From Proteiniclasticum sp043951855 (lineage in GTDB: Bacteria; Bacillota; Clostridia; Clostridiales; Clostridiaceae), in contig NZ_JBINJW010000008.1 of NCBI RefSeq assembly GCF_043951855.1, forward strand, positions 57,445 through 121,444: a stretch of DNA of 64,000 bases. Direction: 5' to 3'. Positions 8,640-17,874 of this stretch are shown in pieces (positions within the stretch are counted from its first letter, which is position 1; each line of letters opens with the position of its first letter). Both the position numbers and the translations under genes were made by a program. The notes under the pieces were generated by a model. That model was given only the letters and a program-made list of their open reading frames with translations. It did no database searches and was not told where the DNA came from.

Positions 8640-8861
8640 AATTCTACTCCTTGCAGTGTGTCGTTCTTCTCTTTCCAGAATGGTTTGTTCCGTATCATAT
8701 CTTCTATTATAAATCATTATTCATTGTCGGCCTATGTTTTTTCATGAAGTATTTTCATATTGTAGTGGAATATCACTCACTCATGAAATGAGGGAGATCC
8801 AATCTGTTTAATTAACTGGAATGATGGTAAAATGAATACAAAGAGAAATTCGGAGGTATCC

Positions 8862-9755
8862 ATGCGAAAAAGAACTTATCTGCCCATGATTCTTTTTGTC
8901 ATCCTTCTAGCGAGTCTGGTCGGAATCTACTTTATTCTGGACTATGGAATTGTGGGTGTAGAAAAATCCACTGAGGTCTCAAGAATTCAGTCCGTAAATG
9001 CACCGGTGAAAGTCCATTATATGGATATTGGTCAGGGAGACTCCATTTTCATGGAGGTCAACGGAAAGAACATTCTCATCGATGCAGGAGAGGAAGAACA
9101 TGCGGCCACGATCATTGAATACCTCAAAACCTATGATGTGGAGAAGCTGGATCTCGTTTTTCTGACTCACCCTCATGAGGATCATATCGGAGGTATGGGA
9201 GATGTGCTCTCCGCCTTTGAAATCGGAGAATTTTATGCTCCGGATAAGGATCTTGTCACCCGATCTTTCATCCGAATGACCAGAGCTCTAGAAGAAAAGA
9301 ACATTCCGCGAAAAATACTGAAAGGCGGAATGGAGTTTGCATTTGGAGAAAGCGTCACACTGCAGATTTTATCTCCGAATAGAGACAGCTATCTCAATCC
9401 CAACAACTATTCCCCCATCATGCGGCTGGTGGTTGGAACAAATGCGTTCCTCTTTACAGGTGATGCAGAAGAACTTGTGGAGAATGAAGTGATCCGAACT
9501 GGTATGCAGCTGAAGTCAGACGTCCTGAAATCGCCGCATCATGGATCCAAAACTTCAAGTTCGAAAGCTTTTCTTGATAAAGTGGATCCTGCATATATCG
9601 TTGTGACCTCAGGACTTGGAAATGATCACAACCTCCCCTCTCCTGAGATTCTGGAACGATATGAGAGCATCGGTGCCAGAACTCTGCTGACGGAAGAAAT
9701 GGGCAGCATCGTTTTTGCCGCCAACGGAAAAGAAGTAATCCCTTTAACCAATTGA
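8862..9755 (+). CDS. Secreted ComEC/Rec2-like metallo-beta-lactamase-fold protein
   Basis: 297 residues. An N-terminal signal anchor (about residues 7-27) is followed by a metallo-beta-lactamase domain with the metal motif HPHEDH (His103, His105, Asp107, His108) and the DIGQGDS opening typical of the C-terminal domain of the DNA-uptake channel ComEC. It lacks the ComEC membrane channel, so it is a free-standing extracellular hydrolase, perhaps a nuclease or phosphodiesterase. CGGAGG at 8851-8856 sets the ATG at 8862; an ATG 30 nt earlier has no site. The next gene's -35 element overlaps its stop codon. Confidence 0.8.
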   Translation: MRKRTYLPMILFVILLASLVGIYFILDYGIVGVEKSTEVSRIQSVNAPVKVHYMDIGQGDSIFMEVNGKNILIDAGEEEHAATIIEYLKTYDVEKLDLVFLTHPHEDHIGGMGDVLSAFEIGEFYAPDKDLVTRSFIRMTRALEEKNIPRKILKGGMEFAFGESVTLQILSPNRDSYLNPNNYSPIMRLVVGTNAFLFTGDAEELVENEVIRTGMQLKSDVLKSPHHGSKTSSSKAFLDKVDPAYIVVTSGLGNDHNLPSPEILERYESIGARTLLTEEMGSIVFAANGKEVIPLTN

Positions 9756-9779
9756 CAGAAATCACCTGAATAGTATAAT
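9752..9779 (+). promoter_or_regulatory. Consensus sigma-A promoter of gltX
   Basis: TTGACA (9752-9757) and TATAAT (9774-9779), 16-nt spacer: both hexamers are perfect. The -35 overlaps the end of the upstream coding sequence. Confidence 0.85.
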
Positions 9780-9792
9780 TAAGGATGACAAT

Positions 9793-9819
9793 GAAGTTTT
9801 GGCTCGTGGCCGAAACTTC
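9793..9819 (+). promoter_or_regulatory. Hairpin in the gltX leader
   Basis: An 11-bp stem (9793-9803 with 9809-9819, one G-U pair) with a 5-nt loop, followed by TTTAAT, lies between the predicted transcription start and the gltX ribosome site. It resembles a weak terminator or attenuator. It cannot serve the upstream gene alone, because the gltX promoter lies upstream of it. Confidence 0.55.
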
Positions 9820-9841
9820 TTTAATCTGTAAGGAGGCCATT

Positions 9842-11311
9842 ATGAGTAAAATAAGAACAAGGTTTGCCCCAAGTCCAACGGGATACATGCATGTGGGTAA
9901 TTTGAGAACTGCTTTATACGCATACCTGATCGCTAAACATGAAGGCGGAGACTTTATATTAAGAATTGAGGATACAGACCAGGAAAGATACGTGGAAGGT
10001 GCTGTAGACGTGATTTTCAATACACTCAGGGACACAGGACTGATCCATGATGAAGGTCCGGATGTGGGTGGAGACTATGGTCCGTATGTACAGAGTGAAC
10101 GTAGAGATGTCTACAAGGAATATGCTGAAAAGCTTGTGGAGAAAAAGGAAGCATACTACTGTTTCTGTACAAAAGAACGTCTGGATATGCTGAGAGAAAA
10201 TGCGGAAGCACAGAAGAAACCATTCAAGTATGACAAGCACTGCTGCTCCTTAAGTCATGACGAAGTGGAGGAAAATCTGAAAAGCGGACTTCCTTATGTG
10301 ATCAGACAGAACAACCCTACGGAAGGCGTAACGAAGTTTGAAGATGTTATCTATGGAACAATTTCTGTAGACAATGAAGAACTTGAAGATATGGTGCTTC
10401 TGAAAAGCGACGGTCTTCCAACCTATAATTTCGCAAATGTCGTGGATGACCATCTCATGGAAATCACGCACGTGGTTCGTGGAAGCGAATACCTCTCCTC
10501 TTCACCGAAGTACAACAGACTTTACGAAGCCTTCGGCTGGAACGTACCGGTTTATGTACACTGCCCTCCGATCATGAAGGATGCGCAGCATAAGCTGTCC
10601 AAAAGAACCGGAGATGCATCTTTTGAAGATCTGCTTGCAAAGGGATACCTGAAGGAAGCTGTATTGAACTACATCTCTTTACTTGGCTGGAATCCTGGAA
10701 CAACACAGGAGATCTTTTCACTGGAAGAACTGGTCGAGGTATTCGAATACAGGAATATCAATAAGAGTCCTGCCATTTTCGATTCAGAAAAACTGAGATG
10801 GATGAATGGAGAGTATCTGAAGAAGCTGTCTCTTGAAAAATTCCATGAACTTGCGCTTCCTTATATCCTGGAAGATATCAAGGACAAGCCGCTGGACACA
10901 ATGAAAATTGCAGAGATCCTTCACACGCGTGTGGAAGTGCTAAGTGAAATCAGTGGACAGCTGGACTTTTTCTATGCTTTACCGGAGTACTCCACCGAGA
11001 TGTACACGCATAAGAAGATGAAGACCAACAGCGAAGTAGCCCTTTCCTCTCTGGAGACCATTTTGCCTGTGCTGGAATCAGTTCCGGCAGAGAACTGGAA
11101 CATGGATACACTTCATGAAATAGTCCTTGGGAAAGTAAAGGAACTGGGCATCAAGAACGGGCAGATGCTCTGGCCGATCAGAACCGCATTAACCGGGAAG
11201 CAGTTTACCCCTGGTGGCGCATTTGAGGCAGCAGATGTTCTTGGTAAAGAGGAATCACTGGATCGATTAAGAAAAGGTATTGAACTGTTGAAAGAAACAA
11301 TAAACGCATAA
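9842..11311 (+). CDS. gltX: Glutamyl-tRNA synthetase
   Basis: 489 residues, class I aminoacyl-tRNA synthetase that charges tRNA-Glu (and possibly tRNA-Gln, if the organism uses the amidation route). The ATP site is visible as PSPTGYMHVGN near the N-terminus (HIGH-like motif at 17-20) and KLSKR at 251-255. The C-terminal helical anticodon-binding domain ends in GKEESLDRLRKGIELL. The start is the ATG at 9842, with AAGGAGG at 9830-9836; the frame opens earlier but without family similarity. It has its own consensus promoter with a hairpin in the leader, and a terminator follows. Confidence 0.95.
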   Translation: MSKIRTRFAPSPTGYMHVGNLRTALYAYLIAKHEGGDFILRIEDTDQERYVEGAVDVIFNTLRDTGLIHDEGPDVGGDYGPYVQSERRDVYKEYAEKLVEKKEAYYCFCTKERLDMLRENAEAQKKPFKYDKHCCSLSHDEVEENLKSGLPYVIRQNNPTEGVTKFEDVIYGTISVDNEELEDMVLLKSDGLPTYNFANVVDDHLMEITHVVRGSEYLSSSPKYNRLYEAFGWNVPVYVHCPPIMKDAQHKLSKRTGDASFEDLLAKGYLKEAVLNYISLLGWNPGTTQEIFSLEELVEVFEYRNINKSPAIFDSEKLRWMNGEYLKKLSLEKFHELALPYILEDIKDKPLDTMKIAEILHTRVEVLSEISGQLDFFYALPEYSTEMYTHKKMKTNSEVALSSLETILPVLESVPAENWNMDTLHEIVLGKVKELGIKNGQMLWPIRTALTGKQFTPGGAFEAADVLGKEESLDRLRKGIELLKETINA

Positions 11312-11317
11312 GAATGA

Positions 11318-11350
11318 AACGGGAATCTGATAGAAGGATTCCCGTTTTTT
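11318..11350 (+). terminator. Intrinsic terminator of gltX
   Basis: A 10-bp perfect stem (11318-11327 with 11337-11346) followed by six T residues. Confidence 0.85.
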
Positions 11351-11363
11351 CATCTGTACAGTA

Positions 11364-11972
11364 TTATTTCACAATGAAATAGTCCCGGATTTTTTCAAGT
11401 GTTTTGTCTCCGATCCGGTTGACCTCCACCAGTTCATCGACGGATGTAAACTTCCCCATCTCTTCTCTATAGGCAAGGATGTTGTCCGCGGTTGCGGGAC
11501 CGATCCCAGTGACACTCATGAGTTCTTCTCTTGTAGCCTTGTTCAGATCGATTTTCCCCTCTTCCTGCTTCTGACTGCCCACCACAATCTCTTCTTCTTC
11601 CTCCAGAATGGATGGGATATAAAAAGATTCTCCATCCTCAATCCTCATGGCGAGATTGACATTTCTCAGGTTTGCGTAGGAAGTCATACCGCCTGATGCA
11701 AGGAGCAGATCATTGAGTCTTGAATTACCCGGCATGGTATAGACGCCAGGTGCCAGGACCTCTCCTTTTATCTCGACAATGATAGTCTGAACAGGTTCCT
11801 CTTCTTTTGTGACTACAGAAATCTCTTCTACGGTCTCTTCGTTCAGAAACAGATCGTCGTTGCTTCTGCTGCAGGCGCAGAAGCTGATAGAAGCAGCAGC
11901 AAGACCGAGGCAGAATATAGTCTTCTGGACGAAAGAAAGGATGTCTTTCCTATTCCTCTTGATCGAATTCAT
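11364..11972 (-). CDS. comEA: ComEA-type DNA-binding protein (SLBB plus helix-hairpin-helix)
   Basis: 202 residues. An N-terminal hydrophobic anchor (about 17-34, ending in cysteines that may be lipidated, though the lipobox is not canonical) leads to an acidic linker, an SLBB domain (about 62-115, VEIKGEVLAPGVY) and a C-terminal helix-hairpin-helix pair (about 140-200, IDLNKATREEL and GIGPATADNI). This is the layout of ComEA, which binds incoming double-stranded DNA outside the cell. AGGTG lies 7 nt before ATG. The ComEC-like protein at 8862 is near but not linked; no full transformation operon is present. Confidence 0.85.
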   Translation of the reverse strand: MNSIKRNRKDILSFVQKTIFCLGLAAASISFCACSRSNDDLFLNEETVEEISVVTKEEEPVQTIIVEIKGEVLAPGVYTMPGNSRLNDLLLASGGMTSYANLRNVNLAMRIEDGESFYIPSILEEEEEIVVGSQKQEEGKIDLNKATREELMSVTGIGPATADNILAYREEMGKFTSVDELVEVNRIGDKTLEKIRDYFIVK

Positions 11973-12053
11973 TCATTTCACCTACATATACTTATTTTCT
12001 TTACATATATTATGTATTATTTTACATTTTTTATAGTGCTCAATTGTGATATT

Positions 12054-12062
12054 TGATATAAT
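12054..12062 (+). promoter_or_regulatory. Extended -10 element ahead of the D-Ala-D-Ala carboxypeptidase gene
   Basis: TG-A-TATAAT with TATAAT at 12057-12062. No good -35 is seen at the expected distance, which is usual for extended -10 promoters. Confidence 0.5.
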
Positions 12063-12083
12063 TATTGAAGCGAGGTGTGAAAA

Positions 12084-13433
12084 TTGAGACATAATATGAT
12101 GAAATTATCCAGAATGATTATCTTAACATTGGTAGTAAGCACAATAACAGTTCAATCAGTCTTCGGATCAACTATAGACACGAAAACACCACCACCGGAA
12201 ACATTTTCCGAGTCCATTGTTGTCATGGATGCGGAAACCGGTGTTGTTCTTTATGATAAGCAAAGCGAAAAACAGAATCTCATCGCTTCTACGACGAAGG
12301 TGATGACTGCCTTACTGGCTATCGAGATGCTCGATCTTGAAAAAATAGTCACTGTAGGTCCAAACCCGCCTTATGCAAAAGGTGCTTCCATGGGATTCAA
12401 GGAAGGCGAAGAAATCATGGTCATTGATCTTCTTTATGCCCTTATGCTTCATTCAGCCAATGACGCAGCAGAAATTCTGGCGGAAGAAGTTTCAGGAAGC
12501 ATTGAAGCCTTCGCAGAGCTTATGACAGAAAGAGCGCACAGCATCGGCGCTGTGAATACGGAGTTCTACAACCCTTCCGGTCTGTACTATGATGAAGGTG
12601 AAAACAATAGAAGCACAGCCAGGGACCTGGCTCTGATAACCGCTGAAGCGGGAAAAAACGAGAAACTGGTGGAAATAGCCCAGAAAAGAAGTCATATGCT
12701 CCCGCTGACCAATCTTTTAACAGATATGAACAGATGGGCCACCAACAAGAACAATATGATGAGAAGCACAAGTCAGTACTATTACGAGCCGGTAATCATG
12801 GGGAAAACCGGATGGACTCCCGAAGCAGGCTATTCCTACACCGCAATGGCAGAAAAGGATGGCCGCAGGCTCGTAGTCTCTATTGTGAAAGGTGTGAACC
12901 AGAACACCTACTGGACAGAAAGCAAGGAACTCTTTGAATGGGCCTTCGACAACACCTCCGTTCATGTTCTGTACAAAAAAGGACAGGAGATGAAGAAGAT
13001 TGTTCTCCCGGACGGAGAAGAACGGACACTGGTAGCCAGAGAAGACTTTCACTACATCTCTATAGACCAGAGTGAACCGAAACCTTTACTGGAATTCAGC
13101 GAAATCGTGATCACGGAAGACCATCAGTCCGGTGATGTGATTGATACAGTGAATGTCCTCATCAATGAGGAGGAAGTGGGTAAGATCGATCTGGTCTGCG
13201 AAAGCGACATTGTATTCACAGAAGCTGAACTGGAAGAATCCCAGATTCTGGATGAAATCAAAGAAAACAGCTTTCTGAATAAAATCGTTCCTCTTCTGCT
13301 TGGAACAACCGTCATTCTGGTGCTTCTTCTCATCGGGATCAGAATGCTGAATACAGCTAAGAGACGAAAAAGAAGAAAGATGTCTCATAAACGCATGGAA
13401 TATCTGAAAAGAATTGAAAATCAGAAGAGATGA
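12084..13433 (+). CDS. D-alanyl-D-alanine carboxypeptidase (PBP5/DacF type)
   Basis: 449 residues, a serine peptidase that trims the last D-Ala from peptidoglycan stem peptides outside the membrane. It has a signal peptide (about 10-29), the SxxK motif at Ser69-Lys72 (STTK), SxN at 124-126 (SAN) and KTG at 241-243, a PBP5 C-terminal domain, and a final transmembrane helix (about 395-418) with a very basic cytoplasmic tail instead of the usual amphipathic anchor. GAGGTG (12072-12077) suits the TTG at 12084; ATGs at 12096 and 12099 are further away. Terminators flank it. Confidence 0.9.
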   Translation: MRHNMMKLSRMIILTLVVSTITVQSVFGSTIDTKTPPPETFSESIVVMDAETGVVLYDKQSEKQNLIASTTKVMTALLAIEMLDLEKIVTVGPNPPYAKGASMGFKEGEEIMVIDLLYALMLHSANDAAEILAEEVSGSIEAFAELMTERAHSIGAVNTEFYNPSGLYYDEGENNRSTARDLALITAEAGKNEKLVEIAQKRSHMLPLTNLLTDMNRWATNKNNMMRSTSQYYYEPVIMGKTGWTPEAGYSYTAMAEKDGRRLVVSIVKGVNQNTYWTESKELFEWAFDNTSVHVLYKKGQEMKKIVLPDGEERTLVAREDFHYISIDQSEPKPLLEFSEIVITEDHQSGDVIDTVNVLINEEEVGKIDLVCESDIVFTEAELEESQILDEIKENSFLNKIVPLLLGTTVILVLLLIGIRMLNTAKRRKRRKMSHKRMEYLKRIENQKR

Positions 13434-13442
13434 ATGAAATGG

Positions 13443-13491
13443 AAAAGGAAGAGCGCTGCAACAAGAATCTTGTTGCAGCGCTCTTCCTTTT
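13443..13491. terminator. Long bidirectional hairpin between dac and the glycogen operon
   Basis: A perfect 23-bp inverted repeat (13443-13465 with 13469-13491) around a 3-nt centre, with A and T runs at its ends. It ends the dac gene on + and the glycogen operon on -. Confidence 0.85.
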
Positions 13492-13494
13492 AAG

Positions 13495-15354
13495 TTATCT
13501 GATCTTGATGCAGTTGAAAGAGGTGCTCTCCAGATAATAGAAGTCATCCAGCAGCCCTTCCATTTCATCGGATACGGACTCTAAGCCGATGACATCACTT
13601 ACCACAAGTCTCGCCTCTTCCGGCTCTCTGTTGATGAGGATGAGATACGTGCTGTCTTGCGTATTTCTGAGGTAACCGAAGAGATTCTCCTGATAGAACG
13701 GAATGAAATCACCTCTGGTGAAAGCGTCATCGGAATTACGCAGATGCATCATTTTTCTGTAGATGTCGGAAACCTCCTCCACCTCGTTTCCCCAAGGATA
13801 AGGTCCTCTGTTGTAGGGGTCCGATTCCCCTTTCATTCCTGCTTCGTCTCCATAATAGATGCAGGGTACACCGGGAAAAGTGAGAAGCATCCCAACGGCA
13901 ACGCGTAATCTTGTCACATCATCAATTTCCGTATAGATTCTTTTTGTGTCATGTGTGCCTAGGTTGTTTAATGCGCTGTAAAACGCTTCTCTCGGGTAGT
14001 TTTCTTTCAGAGACATGAACCTTGTATAAAGATCCCTGGCTCTCACATGACCGTTTAAGTAGGCTATAACACCATCTTTGAACGGATAATTCATGGTGGC
14101 GTGAATCTCGTCTCCTAAGAGGTATCTCCTTCTTTTCCCGTAGGCGATTTTATTGGAGGCATCTTCCCATACTTCTCCGATGAGAATATTATCCTCTGCA
14201 ATACCGTCCATGGTCGAACGGATATCCTTGATGAAATCGTCCGGCATCTCATCTGCTACATCCAGTCGCCATCCGCCGATTCCCATCTTCGTCCATTTTT
14301 CAATGACACCGCCTTTACCGACGATGAAATCACGATAGGAAGGATTGTTCTCATTTACATTGGGCAGATCCTTCACGCCCCACCAGCTTTCATACTCACT
14401 GGGATAGTTGAAGAAGTTGAACCAAGGATAATACGGAGAATCCTTGCTTTCAGCAGCACCCAGTTCCGGATAGCTGCCAAAAGCGTTGAAGTACTTCGAA
14501 TCAGCACCGACATGGTTGAATACCCCATCCAGAACAATTCGTATACCGCGTTTTCCGGCTTCCTCTATGAGACGCTGGAAGGTCTCTTCATCTCCGAACA
14601 TTTCATCGATCGTCATGTAGTCTCCTGTGTCATATTTATGATTGCTTCTGGCTTTGAAGATCGGATTAAGATAAATACCTCCAATGCCCAGCTCTTTCAG
14701 GTAGTCCAGTTTCTTCATGACACCGAGCAGATTCCCGCCGAAGAAATCCCAGCGCATGATGCTGCCCTGACAGTCCTTGATGTACATGGGTGTATCCTCC
14801 CAGGTGGCATAGAGAAAGGAATTCTTCTTCGGACTGCTGATCCGTTTGTCTTCATTTCCGTTATAGAAGCGATCCACGAAAATCTGATAGAAAATCGTCT
14901 CCTTGTACCATGATGGTGCTGGCTTGATGTAATTGTGAAAGGTGATCTGGTATGGGGTGATATCCCATCGGTTCTCCTTGATGACCTGTTCTCCGCCGAT
15001 GCCATGACCAGGTGAACCTGCATAAACTGTGCGATGCACATCATGGTCCTGGTAGTTTATGATGAAGAAATAGAAGCATAAGCCAGCTTCATCAGCCGTA
15101 TAGGTAGCGGAATGATGAAGCTTATCAACGGGATTCATGCGCATGTATCTCTCCCCGTGGCCTTCCTTTGCTATGACCAGCGTCACTTCCGCATTCTTTG
15201 CATTTTCCACCAGAATTCTGAAGGTGATCCCCTCATTCACTCTTGTGGCGCCGAAAGGTTTTTTATGTGATTCTCTGAATGAGTTGTATTCGATAGTTAT
15301 GTCACGATAATTCATATAATTTGAGTGTCCCTGAAAGTAAGGGTACTCCACCAT
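13495..15354 (-). CDS. GH13 alpha-amylase / neopullulanase-type glycosidase
   Basis: 619 residues. An N-terminal beta-sandwich domain (about 20-125, CBM34-like) is followed by a GH13 barrel with all catalytic signatures: DGVFNH (276-281), GWRLDVADE with nucleophile Asp365, GEVWED with acid Glu394, and GTHDT with Asp469. It lacks a signal peptide, so it acts in the cytoplasm, probably trimming glycogen or maltodextrins made by the upstream genes. It is the last gene of the glg operon. The start is unsettled: ATG at 15354 has AAGG directly against it, while an ATG at 15315 has a distant AGGGA. Confidence 0.85.
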   Translation of the reverse strand: MVEYPYFQGHSNYMNYRDITIEYNSFRESHKKPFGATRVNEGITFRILVENAKNAEVTLVIAKEGHGERYMRMNPVDKLHHSATYTADEAGLCFYFFIINYQDHDVHRTVYAGSPGHGIGGEQVIKENRWDITPYQITFHNYIKPAPSWYKETIFYQIFVDRFYNGNEDKRISSPKKNSFLYATWEDTPMYIKDCQGSIMRWDFFGGNLLGVMKKLDYLKELGIGGIYLNPIFKARSNHKYDTGDYMTIDEMFGDEETFQRLIEEAGKRGIRIVLDGVFNHVGADSKYFNAFGSYPELGAAESKDSPYYPWFNFFNYPSEYESWWGVKDLPNVNENNPSYRDFIVGKGGVIEKWTKMGIGGWRLDVADEMPDDFIKDIRSTMDGIAEDNILIGEVWEDASNKIAYGKRRRYLLGDEIHATMNYPFKDGVIAYLNGHVRARDLYTRFMSLKENYPREAFYSALNNLGTHDTKRIYTEIDDVTRLRVAVGMLLTFPGVPCIYYGDEAGMKGESDPYNRGPYPWGNEVEEVSDIYRKMMHLRNSDDAFTRGDFIPFYQENLFGYLRNTQDSTYLILINREPEEARLVVSDVIGLESVSDEMEGLLDDFYYLESTSFNCIKIR

Positions 15355-15431
15355 CCTTTATCCCTGATTTGATATAAGTCCTGGAATCTTCCAGGACTTA
15401 TACTTTATTTCATATATTTGATTCTATAAGC

Positions 15432-17855
15432 TTATCTTTCAATGATTCTGGTATCCCAGATGCCTGAAGCATACTGCATGACCGTTACATCAGAGGAGAA
15501 TACACCTGATGAGGAGATGTTCTCAATGGACATTTTATTCCATGTGAAGCGATCCCTGTACAAGTCCTCCATCTTTTTCTGAGCGGCAACGTAAGAATCG
15601 AAATCTTTAAGTACAAAGAATTCGTCATTGTAGTCGATGAGGTTTTTGAAGATGTCCTGACCTTCTACCTGAATTCCTTTTATGAAACCATTGGTAAGAC
15701 TGTCCAGAACTCTTTTCACCCGCGCATCGGACTCATAGATCTCTCTTGCATTGTACCCGCCGTTTCTGTAGTAATTCAGGACCTCTTTTTCTGTCATCCC
15801 GAAGATCACGATATTGGGGTGACCTACTTCTTCCAGAATTTCCACATTTGCACCATCCAGTGTTGCAAGAGTTACAGCGCCATTCATCATGAACTTCATG
15901 TTGCTTGTTCCAGAAGCTTCTTTCGTGGTTGTTGAGATCTGTTCTGAAACTTCAGAAGCCGGAATGATTTTTTCAGCTAGAGTCACACTGTAGTTTTCCA
16001 GGAATACGATTTTGATTCTGTCCTTCACCCTTGGATCATTATTGATCTGATCTGCCAGAGCATTGATGAACTTGATGATCTCTTTTGCGAAATAATAGCC
16101 TGGCGCCGCCTTTGCAGCAAAAATGTATGTCTTGGGCAGCATATCGAAATTCGGGTTCTCGATGATTTCATGATACTGATGCAGGATATGAAGGGCATTC
16201 AGCAGCTGCCTCTTGTATGCGTGCAGTCTCTTGACATGAACATCGAATATCGAATTTGGATCCACTACGATATTATTCTTTTCCTTGATGTATTGAGCAA
16301 GCTTTTCCTTGTTGTTCTGCTTGATCTGTTCGACCTTCTTCTGAATATCCGGATCTCTCTTGTATTTTTTGAAGAGCTTCAGATCCTGAGGATTCCTTCT
16401 CCATGAGTTTCCGATGGTTTCATCCAGAAGATCCGATAATTCAGGGTTTGCCAGCATAAGCCATCTTCTATGGGTGATGCCGTTGGTCTTGTTGTTGAAT
16501 TTATACGGATAGAGCATATAGAAATCTCTGAGTTCCTGGCTTTTCAGCAGTTCCGTATGAAGCTTGGCCACGCCATTGACGCTATGAGCTCCATGGATGC
16601 ACAGGTGAGCCATTCTGACATAGCCTCCTGAAATGATCGCCATCTTTTCGATCTGATTCTGATCTTCACCGAATTTCGTGCTGAGAATCTCTCTGAATCT
16701 GCGATCGATTTCGCCGATGATCAGATAGATTCTGGGCAGCAGTTCCTTGAACAGGTCAATCTGCCACTTTTCGAGGGCTTCACTCATGATGGTATGATTT
16801 GTATAACTCATGGTGTTCTGCGTTATGTGCCACGCTTCAGCCCACTCCATGCCCTCTTCATCCATGAGGATTCTCATGAGCTCCGGTATGGCTACTGCAG
16901 GGTGCGTGTCATTGATATGAACAGCCACATAGTTATGAAGTTCACTGAGCGGATGACCGGATTCCTTGTGCTGAGATACGATACTCTGAAGTCCGGCGGA
17001 AACAAAGAAGTATTCCTGCTTCAGTCTCAGTACCCTACCTTCCTGGTGGGAATCGTCAGGATAGAGAACTTCTGAAATACTCTCGATTTCTCTTTTATTC
17101 AGGAGCACTTTATTGAAGTTCAGTTCGCCCTGAATATCATCACTGTAGTTGGGCACTTCCGCATTCCACAATCTCAGTGTATTCACTGTTTTGTTTTCAT
17201 ATCCCACAAGAGCGGTATCATATGGGACAGCAAGGACTTCCTGATAGTCAGTGTGTATTGCTTCAAGGCTTCCGTCCTCTTTGGGCTTCATCCAGGCATC
17301 ACCGTAAAATCTTACTTTCACGGCTTTGTCGCTCTTTCTGATTTCCCAGACGTTATCATCTCTCAACCAGTTTTCAGGAAGTTCCACCTGGTAGCCATCT
17401 ACTATCTTCTGCTGGAACAATCCATACTTATAGCGGATACCGTTCCCGTTTCCGGGGATTCCTGAAGAAGCCATGGAATCCATGAAACATGCGGCAAGTC
17501 TTCCCAGACCTCCGTTACCAAGACCTGGATCCACCTCTACGTCTTCAATCTCTTTCAGGCTCAGACCCATATCCTTTAAGGCATCGTTCACTGTGGTTCT
17601 GATTCCCAGGTTCAAGAGATTACTTGCAAGAAGCCTGCCTAACAGAAATTCGATGGAAAAGTAGTAAACCTGCTTTTCACCGTACTTCGTGTATCTGTTG
17701 GTTGTCTTTGCCCATCCTTCAGAGATGTATTCCTTCATCAGATATCCCAATGTGAAATACTGCATGTGGATTGTAGAATCTTCTACCTCCTGTGCGTAGA
17801 GTTTGAGCATTTTCTTCTCAAAGTCCTTCTTGAACTGTTCTTTTGTTATTATCAT
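15432..17855 (-). CDS. glgP: Glycogen phosphorylase
   Basis: 807 residues, GT35 family. It releases glucose-1-phosphate from glycogen ends using pyridoxal phosphate. The cofactor lysine is Lys654 in EASGTSNMKF. The N-terminal part (EFLLGRLLASNLLNLG, GLGNGGLGRLAACF) matches bacterial phosphorylases in full length. AAAGGAG lies 9 nt before the ATG. The gap to glgA upstream is 19 nt, so both are on one transcript. A 13-bp hairpin (15373-15385 with 15390-15402) lies between it and the amylase gene and could lower downstream expression; it has no U-run on the - strand. Confidence 0.95.
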   Translation of the reverse strand: MIITKEQFKKDFEKKMLKLYAQEVEDSTIHMQYFTLGYLMKEYISEGWAKTTNRYTKYGEKQVYYFSIEFLLGRLLASNLLNLGIRTTVNDALKDMGLSLKEIEDVEVDPGLGNGGLGRLAACFMDSMASSGIPGNGNGIRYKYGLFQQKIVDGYQVELPENWLRDDNVWEIRKSDKAVKVRFYGDAWMKPKEDGSLEAIHTDYQEVLAVPYDTALVGYENKTVNTLRLWNAEVPNYSDDIQGELNFNKVLLNKREIESISEVLYPDDSHQEGRVLRLKQEYFFVSAGLQSIVSQHKESGHPLSELHNYVAVHINDTHPAVAIPELMRILMDEEGMEWAEAWHITQNTMSYTNHTIMSEALEKWQIDLFKELLPRIYLIIGEIDRRFREILSTKFGEDQNQIEKMAIISGGYVRMAHLCIHGAHSVNGVAKLHTELLKSQELRDFYMLYPYKFNNKTNGITHRRWLMLANPELSDLLDETIGNSWRRNPQDLKLFKKYKRDPDIQKKVEQIKQNNKEKLAQYIKEKNNIVVDPNSIFDVHVKRLHAYKRQLLNALHILHQYHEIIENPNFDMLPKTYIFAAKAAPGYYFAKEIIKFINALADQINNDPRVKDRIKIVFLENYSVTLAEKIIPASEVSEQISTTTKEASGTSNMKFMMNGAVTLATLDGANVEILEEVGHPNIVIFGMTEKEVLNYYRNGGYNAREIYESDARVKRVLDSLTNGFIKGIQVEGQDIFKNLIDYNDEFFVLKDFDSYVAAQKKMEDLYRDRFTWNKMSIENISSSGVFSSDVTVMQYASGIWDTRIIER

Positions 17856-17874
17856 CTGGTTTGTCTCCTTTTGG

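Noticed and set aside
8862..9755. Calling the metallo-beta-lactamase protein full ComEC
   Set aside because: It has one signal anchor and lacks the multi-helix competence channel and N-terminal OB domain.
9820..9841. T-box riboswitch ahead of gltX
   Set aside because: The leader is far too short and has no T-box core motif or specifier stem.
15373..15402. Hairpin between glgP and the amylase gene as a full terminator
   Set aside because: The 13-bp stem has no U-run on the - strand, so it is more likely an mRNA stabiliser or partial terminator.
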